Under the pieces are notes generated by a model. It saw only the letters and a list, made by a program, of their open reading frames with translations. It was not told where the DNA came from and made no database searches. The translations under genes and the position numbers were made by a program. From NCBI GenBank assembly GCA_964521255.1, contig CAZFRM010000026.1, positions 1 through 64,000 on the forward strand: 64,000 nucleotides of DNA, written 5' to 3'. The DNA is from ZC4RG29 sp964521255. Its GTDB lineage: Bacteria; Bacteroidota; Bacteroidia; Cytophagales; Cyclobacteriaceae. Below, in pieces: positions 1-7,635 of the stretch (positions within the stretch are counted from its first letter, which is position 1; the number at the start of each line of letters is the position of its first letter).

Positions 1-46
1 TCTGTTGATAAACGTTTTATATTAGTAAATGATGTTCTCATTAATA
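1..46. repeat. Left arm of a 46-bp inverted repeat
   Basis: Read as its reverse complement, this segment matches 4943-4988 with only two mismatches over 46 bases. The pair brackets the peptidase, BamA-like and patatin genes. The left copy starts at the window edge, so the repeat may continue upstream. I see no open frame across it. Its origin is unknown. Confidence 0.8.
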
Positions 47-309
47 AATTTAAAGAGATTGATAATACCTGCTTTCCGTAACTTGAAAGCACGGTTGTTC
101 TCTTTTTAAACTTTCGTATTCACTTACCTGACCTTTTCCTCAAAAGTAGCTTCAATAAAAACTCATCGCGAATGGATCGATCATATAAACCCAACTTGGT
201 GAGCAATGGTAAATCAAACATTGACATGCAGTGTGGGAAAATATGGACAGTATACAACACGCTTCTGATCACCATCCCCTAACGGCTACGCTGGAGGTGT
301 GAACAATAT
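47..309. other. Noncoding stretch, no gene seen
   Basis: Together with the repeat at 1-46 and the hairpin at 310-344 this makes about 350 bases without a supported gene. I see no convincing open frame, tRNA or promoter motif. Confidence 0.5.
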
Positions 310-344
310 AAACCCTCCAAGGGTTTTGAACCCTTAGAGGGTTT
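310..344 (-). terminator. Stem-loop after the M28 peptidase gene
   Basis: A 16-bp stem with a 3-base loop lies immediately 3' of the stop codon of the minus-strand peptidase gene. The single non-Watson-Crick position becomes a G-U pair in the minus-strand transcript, so the whole stem pairs in that direction. There is no long T tract, so it may be a transcript-stabilising hairpin rather than a classical intrinsic terminator. Confidence 0.6.
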
Positions 345-348
345 AACG

Positions 349-2013
349 TCAATTTGTTTTATATTTTTCGCGTATCGCTTTAAACTCTGAACCCTCTTTC
401 CACTGTGGCCATGTTGTTTCAAAGGCGATACGCTTACCCACCTGGAACAAAAGTTTAATGTCATCAATGCTGCTGGCCAGATCCCATTGTGATGGATTGT
501 ATTCATCAGAAGGTTTGTGGTAATGTTTGGCTCTGTATTCATCTGAAATCTGCAAGCCATACTCCTTTCCTCTATCAGCATGATCCACACCGCTGTGTGT
601 ATAGAGAGAAGGAATACCAATTTTCGCAAAATTGAAATGATCAGAGCGGAAGTAGTAACCAGCTTCAGGATTAGGATCGGGTGCTGCGTAACGATTTACT
701 TTTTTACATTCCTCCTGCAGGTAGTCTTCCAGTACAGATTGATTTCGTCCTACCAGGGCAATGTCTTTCATCCTGCCCTTTGCATTAACACCATCAATGT
801 TAATGTTGGCAACAGTACTTTCTTTTGAATAGATTGGATTTTCAGCGTAATACTCCGAACCCAGCAGACCCTGCTCTTCAGCGGTTACGGCAAGAAATAC
901 AACAGATCGTTTTGGTTTTGTCTTTAACGACGCAAATGCCTTTGCGATTTCCAGCATGGCGGCAGTGCCGCTACTGTTATCCAGGGCTCCATTATAAATT
1001 GAGTCACCTTCTTGATCGGGTTTGCCTACACCTAAATGATCCCAGTGGGCTGAATAAATTATGTATTCGTCAGGTCTTTCACTTCCTGTTATTTTGCCCG
1101 CTACATTGTAGGACGTATTGTATTTGGCAGATACTTTCAATGAAGTAGTTGCTTTCAACCCAAGTGACTGTCCTTTAAATCCGGTTTTGTGAGCCGCGGC
1201 AAGTTTTTCAGTGTAATTAAGCCCTGCTGTTTCAAAAAGTTTTTTAGTGGCGGGTAATGATATCCAGCCTTCAACATCACATCTGGTTTGCGCTTTGCCA
1301 CGCGAATCGAGATAGAGCTTCGAAGTGTTCCAGCTATTTTGAACAACCCAGAATCCATAACTGGCAGGTACATCGTCATGAATAACAAGACAACCTTTTG
1401 CTCCTTGTCTCGCTGCTTCTTCAAACTTATAGGTCCATCGACCATAGTAGGTCATTGTATTTCCTTTGAAAAAAGTTGAATCATTGATACCGAAGCCAGG
1501 GTCATTTACAAATACCATTACTACTTTTCCTTTTACATCAAGTCCTTCGTAGTCATTCCAATTGTATTCCGGCGCTACAATTCCATATCCGGCAAAAACA
1601 AGTTCAGTACTTTCCAATGATGTGCCTTCAGGATTTTGTGTCCAGATCACGTAATCATCGAGTCCTTTAAGATCAAACTTTCCTTTTGAACCCTCTATTT
1701 TCATGAGAGGGTCAGCAGAGGTTCTAATCTCCATTAAGGGAACTTCCTGGAGGTAACTTGAGCCATTGCCGGGCTCAAGACCGATCTTTTTATATTCCGA
1801 TTGCAAATACTCAAGCGTCTTTGTTTCACCTTCTGTAAAAGGTTTTCTGCCCATAAACTCATCAGATGATAAGGTTTTTATTTTTTCTTCAAGGCTTTCC
1901 GCCGAAAAGGAGGTGAGCCCGTCTTCTGCATCATAGGTTGATTCACCAGACTGACAGGAGAGTAAGAGAAAAGCCAATATGGCCGTAGATAACAGGTAAA
2001 TGTTTTTATTCAT
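349..2013 (-). CDS. M28 family metallopeptidase, lipoprotein
   Basis: Predicted zinc aminopeptidase of family M28 (554 aa), probably anchored to the membrane by lipid. The N-terminus has a lipoprotein signal ending in a lipobox (LLSC, Cys about residue 20). A protease-associated domain (roughly 130-290) is inserted before the catalytic domain. The zinc-site motifs are visible: SAHWDHLG near residue 324, NGALDNSSG near 343, AEEQGLLGS about 35 residues later, then INIDG. A C-terminal SDHFNF segment fits the last metal ligand. It is divergent from the BamA-like gene, with about 120 bases between them, and followed by a stem-loop. Substrate is not deducible; such enzymes in Bacteroidota usually degrade peptides in the periplasm or at the cell surface. 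Confidence 0.9.
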   Translation of the reverse strand: MNKNIYLLSTAILAFLLLSCQSGESTYDAEDGLTSFSAESLEEKIKTLSSDEFMGRKPFTEGETKTLEYLQSEYKKIGLEPGNGSSYLQEVPLMEIRTSADPLMKIEGSKGKFDLKGLDDYVIWTQNPEGTSLESTELVFAGYGIVAPEYNWNDYEGLDVKGKVVMVFVNDPGFGINDSTFFKGNTMTYYGRWTYKFEEAARQGAKGCLVIHDDVPASYGFWVVQNSWNTSKLYLDSRGKAQTRCDVEGWISLPATKKLFETAGLNYTEKLAAAHKTGFKGQSLGLKATTSLKVSAKYNTSYNVAGKITGSERPDEYIIYSAHWDHLGVGKPDQEGDSIYNGALDNSSGTAAMLEIAKAFASLKTKPKRSVVFLAVTAEEQGLLGSEYYAENPIYSKESTVANINIDGVNAKGRMKDIALVGRNQSVLEDYLQEECKKVNRYAAPDPNPEAGYYFRSDHFNFAKIGIPSLYTHSGVDHADRGKEYGLQISDEYRAKHYHKPSDEYNPSQWDLASSIDDIKLLFQVGKRIAFETTWPQWKEGSEFKAIREKYKTN

Positions 2014-2130
2014 TTCGAAAGTCGTTTAGGTGGCCCCAAATTATAAATAAATAGTAAGTTACAATAGCATTTTAAAGTGAAGCGGCTAACTGTTGTGATT
2101 AGATTATTTGAATGAAAATGATGATCTTGA

Positions 2131-3234
2131 ATGAGGTTGTTATTCCCTATGCCTTCCAAATCATCCTCCCCAATCCTTTTTTGCTTCGTGATCCTTTCCC
2201 ATGGGGCATTTTCGCAGGAACAAAAGGATGTCAAACATTTTCGTGTTAGCCCATTACCTGTTATCTACTATTCGCCTGAAACACGGTTTGGTTTCGGGGC
2301 GCTTCTGGCTGCCAACTTTCATACTTCCAGCGATACCCTTACTACGGGATCTTATTTACAATCCTCTCTTATATATACTGTGAATAAACAATATGCATGG
2401 GGCAATACCGGTCGCATCTACTCGAAACAAAACAAGCATATTTTTCAATATCGTTTTTACCTCGCCTTTTTTCCGGAGTTATACTATGGTTATCAGACCG
2501 AATCTCCCCAGGATTTTGAAGACCCAATAGAATACAATCGACTCTGGTTTGAGTTCAGAAAATATTGGCAAGTACGGAAAAACATTTTCCTTGGATTTTA
2601 TGGACGATATAATCGTATATATAATGTGCAATCAGATATTGACGGTGGCCTTGAAATATCTCAGCCACCCGGTTATAAAGGTTATTATGTAGCTGGTATT
2701 TCTCCAGCCTTTAGTTACGACAGTCGTAATAGTCAGGTTTGTCCTTTGCGGGGTTATTTTATTGAAGTGTTATGGACAGCCCATCCTGGTTTTGTGAGTG
2801 ATTATACGTTTGGAAACTTTAAACTTGATGCGCGTACGTACCGATCATTAAGAAAGGTGAAAGATGGCGTGCTTGCATTTCAGCTTCTTATTAACCTCAA
2901 TGAAGGAACAGTTCCTTTTAAAGACATGGCTGAGATTGGGGGCGCAGATATGATGCGAGGGTATTATCGGGGATATTACCGGTATAAAAACTATTATGCA
3001 TTTCAGGCAGAATACCGAATGATGGTTACTAATCGTTTTGGTTTTGCAACATGGGTCGGGGTAGCGCTAAATTCAGATACATGGTACGAACCATTTCAAC
3101 ATTCGTTGCGGCCTAATGCCGGCCTGGGTTTGAGAGTTCGCATCAACAAGCATGACAAACTAAATGTGCGCGGTGACTTTGGATTTGGACGCGAGCAAAA
3201 TGGATTTTATTTAGATGTAGCTGAAGCATTTTAG
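2131..3234 (+). CDS. BamA/TamA-like outer membrane beta-barrel protein
   Basis: Secreted outer membrane barrel of the surface-antigen (D15/Omp85) type, 367 aa. The N-terminus has a hydrophobic signal ending near AFSQEQ, after which mature sequence starts directly with barrel-like alternation (PVIYYSPETRFGFGALLA), so POTRA domains appear to be absent. Aromatic and glycine-rich strands run to the end, with a GGADMMRGY motif near residue 270 that fits the conserved loop-6-like region of this superfamily, and a final strand ending in F. A second Met at residue 7 is an equally possible start. This short form is common in Bacteroidota; its cargo is unknown. The patatin-like gene follows on the same strand after 61 bases, so the two may be co-expressed. 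Confidence 0.75.
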   Translation: MRLLFPMPSKSSSPILFCFVILSHGAFSQEQKDVKHFRVSPLPVIYYSPETRFGFGALLAANFHTSSDTLTTGSYLQSSLIYTVNKQYAWGNTGRIYSKQNKHIFQYRFYLAFFPELYYGYQTESPQDFEDPIEYNRLWFEFRKYWQVRKNIFLGFYGRYNRIYNVQSDIDGGLEISQPPGYKGYYVAGISPAFSYDSRNSQVCPLRGYFIEVLWTAHPGFVSDYTFGNFKLDARTYRSLRKVKDGVLAFQLLINLNEGTVPFKDMAEIGGADMMRGYYRGYYRYKNYYAFQAEYRMMVTNRFGFATWVGVALNSDTWYEPFQHSLRPNAGLGLRVRINKHDKLNVRGDFGFGREQNGFYLDVAEAF

Positions 3235-3295
3235 CAAGTTCATTCGAACGAAACATCTTTTTTATACCTTCATTATAAAATTCTCCTAAGTAGAT

Positions 3296-4948
3296 ATGCA
3301 GCAAGAAAAAAAGATTTTCTCTCTTGGCCTATGCATGGCGGGTGCTGTGTCGGCAGGGGCGTATACGGCAGGTGTTATGGACTACCTTATTGAGGCGTTG
3401 GAATTGTGGGAACAAAATCGGGGTAAGCATGGCATACCAACGCATAAAGTAATGCTATCCGTTATTGGTGGTGCGTCTGCCGGAGGAATGACAACAATTA
3501 TATCCGGAGCTGCGCTTACAAATAAAATCTTTCCTGTGCGATACTCATCCTATGATGAGCGTACAGCGAGGCAAAATAAACTTTATGATGCGTGGGTGAA
3601 TTTAATTGCTGATGAAATGATGCCGGTGATGCTCGGACTCGGTGATCTTAAAGACAAAGAAGCTGTTTCAATTCTTAATTCTGATTTTATTGCTTTGGTA
3701 GCTGATCGGGCACTTTCTGTTGATCCATCAGCGGTTGTAGAACGAAACTATATTGATAAGGAGTTGGAACTTTTTGTGACGTTGAGTAATGTAAATGGTA
3801 TACCGTATGAACTGGGTTTTCGTTCCAATGCTGATGTAGGTCAGCGTTATCTGACACATGCACACAATGATATCGGACATTTTCGTTTAAACGCAGCTTA
3901 TCGTGGTGATGGCCGCATACCGCTATCGTTCATTCAAAAAGAAAATGTTGAGTTGGCAAAAGCTTGTGCTATGGCGACCGGTGCGTTTCCGCTAGGCCTT
4001 GCTTCCCGGAAGGTTATTCGTGAAAACCGATTTCTCCAGGACAACCGTTTTATCAATCAGAATTATCCCAAGCCGCTCAGCAGACTGAATGCAGATCCTT
4101 TTCAAACACTCAATGTTGATGGCGGAATGATCAACAATGAACCTTTTGAAGTTACCCGTTCTTTGCTAATAGAGAAAACGGGGGAGGATAAAGAATGTGA
4201 GTTGGCGCGAAAGGAGGGGAGAGAGGATCCTAATAAAAATCATAATACGTTCAGGAGTTCAGTTGTTATGATTGATCCTTTCCCAACAGAGGATGATGAA
4301 GCGGGTGAACTGAGTAGTTCTTTGTTGGCAATGGTTGGAAATATTTACAGTACAATGCGGGGCCAATTACTTTTTAAACCGGATGATATTGAAGCGGCAT
4401 TAAACGAAAACAACTTCAGCCGTTTTATGATAGCGCCGAAGCGAACGATAAATAATGAATCTGCGCAAGGCGCACGCGCCATAGCTTGTGGTTCTGTTGG
4501 AGGCTTCGGTGGTTTTCTTGATAAAAAGTTTCGTATTCATGATTACTTTCTCGGCCGTAGAAATTGCCAACGATTTTTGCAGGAGTCTTTTACTGTTCCT
4601 GCAGAAACAACAAATGAAATTTTTACCGATGGATTTCGTGATGTGCCGTTGAATCGATTCAGAAATAGTGAAGGTCATTACCAGATTATTCCGCTTTTAG
4701 ATGATGATGAACAAAAATTTCCAGCGGGCTATGACTGGCCGTCTATCAATCTCAGTTCAATCGATGATCTTCGGCATCCCTTAAAAATACGACTTGAAAA
4801 AGTTGCCTTCAGTTTGATGAAGGATGTGAGTTTTATTAATAAACTGCTGGCTATTATTGGTTCCAGAGTCTTGCTGAGAAGAATAGCTGCAAAACAAATA
4901 GTTAAAATGATAAAGAAGGATCTTCAAAGGCATAACCTAATATATTAA
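3296..4948 (+). CDS. Patatin-like phospholipase family protein
   Basis: Predicted lipid acyl hydrolase with a Ser-Asp dyad, 550 aa. The nucleophile elbow GGASAGG is present with Ser61, and the partner Asp is in the NVDGG motif at Asp275. The usual glycine-rich oxyanion loop is replaced by a GAVSAGAYTAG segment (residues 15-26). No signal peptide is seen, so it should be cytoplasmic or membrane-associated. The long region after residue 300 is typical of the larger bacterial patatins and has no motif I recognise. The preceding same-strand neighbour encodes a BamA-like protein, a pairing that would suit an envelope role, but this is inference. Its stop codon lies inside the right arm of the inverted repeat. 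Confidence 0.85.
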   Translation: MQQEKKIFSLGLCMAGAVSAGAYTAGVMDYLIEALELWEQNRGKHGIPTHKVMLSVIGGASAGGMTTIISGAALTNKIFPVRYSSYDERTARQNKLYDAWVNLIADEMMPVMLGLGDLKDKEAVSILNSDFIALVADRALSVDPSAVVERNYIDKELELFVTLSNVNGIPYELGFRSNADVGQRYLTHAHNDIGHFRLNAAYRGDGRIPLSFIQKENVELAKACAMATGAFPLGLASRKVIRENRFLQDNRFINQNYPKPLSRLNADPFQTLNVDGGMINNEPFEVTRSLLIEKTGEDKECELARKEGREDPNKNHNTFRSSVVMIDPFPTEDDEAGELSSSLLAMVGNIYSTMRGQLLFKPDDIEAALNENNFSRFMIAPKRTINNESAQGARAIACGSVGGFGGFLDKKFRIHDYFLGRRNCQRFLQESFTVPAETTNEIFTDGFRDVPLNRFRNSEGHYQIIPLLDDDEQKFPAGYDWPSINLSSIDDLRHPLKIRLEKVAFSLMKDVSFINKLLAIIGSRVLLRRIAAKQIVKMIKKDLQRHNLIY

Positions 4949-4988
4949 TGAGAGCATCATTTACTAATATAAAACATTTATCAACAGA
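4943..4988. repeat. Right arm of a 46-bp inverted repeat
   Basis: Partner of 1-46, with 44 of 46 bases identical in inverted orientation. It begins just before the TAA of the patatin gene and runs into the spacer. Confidence 0.8.
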
Positions 4989-5010
4989 TATTAACCAATG
5001 TTGAAAAGTA

Positions 5011-5049
5011 GGCAATAGGCAATCGCAGTAGGCAAAATTGCCTATTGCC
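5011..5049. repeat. 12-bp inverted repeat, possible terminator
   Basis: Perfect 12-bp arms, GGCAATAGGCAA at 5011-5022 and its complement at 5038-5049, are separated by 15 bases. A further partial copy of the motif lies in the loop. It sits in the 183-bp spacer after the patatin gene. A T-run occurs about 15 bases further on, so it could terminate that transcript, but the repeated motif also fits a small interspersed repeat. Confidence 0.5.
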
Positions 5050-5131
5050 ATTTGCTTACTGCTATTTTTTCGTTTGTATCATAGATTTTTGAATGAACTA
5101 AGTAGCACTAAATCACTAAACGATTAAAGCT

Positions 5132-6160
5132 ATGAGAGCCTGGCTGCTAAATGAGGTTTTTGATCTTGAAAAGAATCAACAGCCCCTTGTACTCGCTGAC
5201 ATGCCAGAACCAATTCCGCTCAATGATGAAATCCTGATCAAGGTTCTCTGTTGTGGAGTTTGCCATACTGAACTCGATGAGATTGAGGGAAGAACATCGC
5301 CACAAGTTTATCCGATAATCCCGGGTCACCAGGTTGTGGGAAAAGTTGAAGCTATGGCTTCCGAAGCGAATCGGTTTAAGATTGGTGATCGTGTTGGTGT
5401 TGCATGGATTTTTTCCGCTTGTGGTTCTTGTGAACGTTGTCGCGCCGGTTTGGAGAATTTATGTGAAGATTTTATAGCTACAGGAAGAGATGCGCATGGA
5501 GGTTATGCTCAATTCATGAAAGTGTCAGAAAAGTTTGCATACCAGATTCCAAAAACTTTTACAGATGCGGAAGCAGCTCCTTTATTATGCGCTGGTGCGA
5601 TTGGTTATCGATCGCTACGACTAACAGGAATCAAGGATGGTCAGGTTCTTGGTCTTACAGGTTTTGGCGCATCGGGACACCTGGTATTGAAAATGGCAAA
5701 GTTTCTTTATCCTGCTTCAACTGTACTTGTTTTTGCGCGAAGCAAAGAGGAGCAAAATTTTGCCCTTTCCTTAGGTGCAGCCTGGGCTGGCGATATTTCC
5801 GATGAGCCTTTTGTAAAACCTCATGCTATCATTGATACTACGCCGGCGTGGAAACCGGTAGTTGAGTCTCTTCAACAGTTGGAACCGGGTGGAAGGCTGG
5901 TAATTAACGCCATACGGAAAGAGTCTCGTGATCAGGCGGTGTTACTGGATCTAAATTACCCAATTCATTTATGGATGGAGAAGGAGATTAAAAGTGTTGC
6001 TAACATCACACGAAGGGATGTTGACGAATTCCTTTCTCTCGCCGCAAAAATTCCAATCAAACCTGAAGTTGAAGTTTATCCATTTACCGAGGCTAACAAA
6101 GCCCTATTGGATTTGAAACACAAGCATGTGAAGGGAGCAAAGGTTATTTCCATGCAGTGA
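5132..6160 (+). CDS. Zinc-dependent alcohol dehydrogenase family protein
   Basis: Medium-chain dehydrogenase/reductase, 342 aa, expected to oxidise alcohols or reduce aldehydes with NAD(P). Catalytic zinc ligands Cys44 (CGVCHTE) and His66 (PGHQVVG) are present. The structural-zinc lobe is intact in CGSCERCRAGLENLC near residues 97-111. The nucleotide-binding fold begins around residue 170 but uses GLTGFGASGH, a variant of GxGxxG. Length and start are normal for the family. Bases 3' of the stop form a good terminator, so the gene is probably transcribed alone. Physiological substrate is unknown. Confidence 0.9.
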   Translation: MRAWLLNEVFDLEKNQQPLVLADMPEPIPLNDEILIKVLCCGVCHTELDEIEGRTSPQVYPIIPGHQVVGKVEAMASEANRFKIGDRVGVAWIFSACGSCERCRAGLENLCEDFIATGRDAHGGYAQFMKVSEKFAYQIPKTFTDAEAAPLLCAGAIGYRSLRLTGIKDGQVLGLTGFGASGHLVLKMAKFLYPASTVLVFARSKEEQNFALSLGAAWAGDISDEPFVKPHAIIDTTPAWKPVVESLQQLEPGGRLVINAIRKESRDQAVLLDLNYPIHLWMEKEIKSVANITRRDVDEFLSLAAKIPIKPEVEVYPFTEANKALLDLKHKHVKGAKVISMQ

Positions 6161-6190
6161 AAGTCTTCTCCTGCTGGGAAGGCTTTTTTT
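6161..6190 (+). terminator. Intrinsic terminator after alcohol dehydrogenase
   Basis: A 10-bp stem (6161-6170 with 6176-6185, two G-U pairs) with a 5-base loop runs directly into a T tract. It starts at the base after the stop codon. Confidence 0.8.
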
Positions 6191-6234
6191 CGTTGTTGTG
6201 ATAATTTCATTTTAAGTGGCATCTTGCATATCGA

Positions 6235-7620
6235 ATGAAAGGAGCGACAAAAGTTTTCCGTTTTATCGGATGGTCAATACTCGGAATCATTGGCGCGCTT
6301 ATTTTTTTTATTTTATCTGCAATCAAACCGATTAACAGGACCAACTACAAGGAGAAAGATTTTTATGTAAAAATGCAGGAGAATCTTGCGCAGTTAAAAG
6401 GAGTAAACATTCCACCTGCCCGACACAACTTTACGGTAGGCTTTGCCAAAGAAAACATTACTCCTTCCTATGCTACGTCGATGGCCGGTAGCGGTATGCG
6501 AAAATTTCAATTTGAGAATGTGCATGATTCCATTTATGTACGGGCAATAGTGATCAGTAATGGGAGCGAAACAGTAAGCCTGGTGAGTGTTGATCTCTTG
6601 ATTGTTCCTCCTGCTGTTACAAAGCTTTTGGAAGAGAGACTTCCATCCATTGGCTTTAGTCTCAACAATTCTTATTTATCAGCAACACATACGCACAGTA
6701 GTATTGGCAACTGGGGCGAACGACTTGCCGGAAGCTTTTACGCCGGACCATATGACGATGTACTCGTTCAATTTATTACCGATAAGATCATCGCTTGCAT
6801 CGATGCTGCCAATAAAAATAAAGTGAGGTCATCTTTGAAGGAAGGTGTGATTCCCGTTTCCGACTTATTATACAATCGATTGGCGCGTGAATCAGGTAAA
6901 ATTGATTCGCTCATGCGTCTGATTGAAGTAGACCGTGTAGATGGCAAGCGACTTATACTAACTACGTTCACAGGTCATCCAACATGTGACAAATCATCCA
7001 GCCGGAATGTATCGCGCGATTATCCGGGTGTTCTTGTTGATAAACTGGAGCAAGGAGGATACACTTTCGCAATGTTTATGGCAGGCGCCGTAGGAAGTCA
7101 CTCATGTGAAGGTCCGCCACGCGGAGAAGAACGTATCAACTTTGTTGGTGAACGTCTCGCTGCACTAACTTTCCAACAGAAAGATTCATTGAAACCTATC
7201 AGCGATTCAACTATGATAATGGTTCGTGTTCCTCTCTCTTTAGGTAAACCGCAGATGAGAATTACAAGAGATTGGTGTATCCGTCCATGGCTTTTCAAAT
7301 CGGCTTTTGGTTTGTATCCTTCATCACTTACCGCTTTAAGAATTGGAAATGTAGTAATGTTGGGAACACCCTGTGATTTTTCCGGTGAGCTTACAACTTC
7401 GCTTGACTCAGTGGCAGCAAAACATAATTTAAAAGCAATGGTTACAAGTTTTAATGGCAGCTACATTGGCTACGTTACGCTTGATAAACATTATGACATC
7501 AATCACTATGAAACGCGAATTATGAATTGGTACGGAACTGGCAATGGCGCTTACCTTTCTGAATGCCTGATAAAAATTCTTGATGCTGTGAGTGAAGATA
7601 CCGTCAACAGTCAACCGTGA
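6235..7620 (+). CDS. Neutral/alkaline ceramidase-like membrane-anchored protein
   Basis: A 461-aa protein resembling the N-terminal domain of neutral/alkaline ceramidases, zinc amidases that split ceramide into sphingoid base and fatty acid. A single hydrophobic segment near residues 10-28 should anchor it in the inner membrane with the catalytic domain outside. Family-like segments are FTVGFAKENITP near residue 64, VSLVSVDLLIVP near 115 and ATHTHSS near 150, where the paired His are metal-ligand candidates. It lacks the separate C-terminal domain of full ceramidases, like many short bacterial homologues whose substrate is untested. Sphingolipids occur in Bacteroidota, so the activity is plausible. 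The stop lies 15 bases before hrpB, so the two may share a transcript. Confidence 0.75.
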   Translation: MKGATKVFRFIGWSILGIIGALIFFILSAIKPINRTNYKEKDFYVKMQENLAQLKGVNIPPARHNFTVGFAKENITPSYATSMAGSGMRKFQFENVHDSIYVRAIVISNGSETVSLVSVDLLIVPPAVTKLLEERLPSIGFSLNNSYLSATHTHSSIGNWGERLAGSFYAGPYDDVLVQFITDKIIACIDAANKNKVRSSLKEGVIPVSDLLYNRLARESGKIDSLMRLIEVDRVDGKRLILTTFTGHPTCDKSSSRNVSRDYPGVLVDKLEQGGYTFAMFMAGAVGSHSCEGPPRGEERINFVGERLAALTFQQKDSLKPISDSTMIMVRVPLSLGKPQMRITRDWCIRPWLFKSAFGLYPSSLTALRIGNVVMLGTPCDFSGELTTSLDSVAAKHNLKAMVTSFNGSYIGYVTLDKHYDINHYETRIMNWYGTGNGAYLSECLIKILDAVSEDTVNSQP

Positions 7621-7635
7621 ACTGTTATCCAGCCT

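Noticed and set aside
296..344. CRISPR-like repeat at 296-344 and other hairpins
   Set aside because: No regular repeat-spacer pattern with at least three units was seen anywhere in the window, and no cas gene is present.
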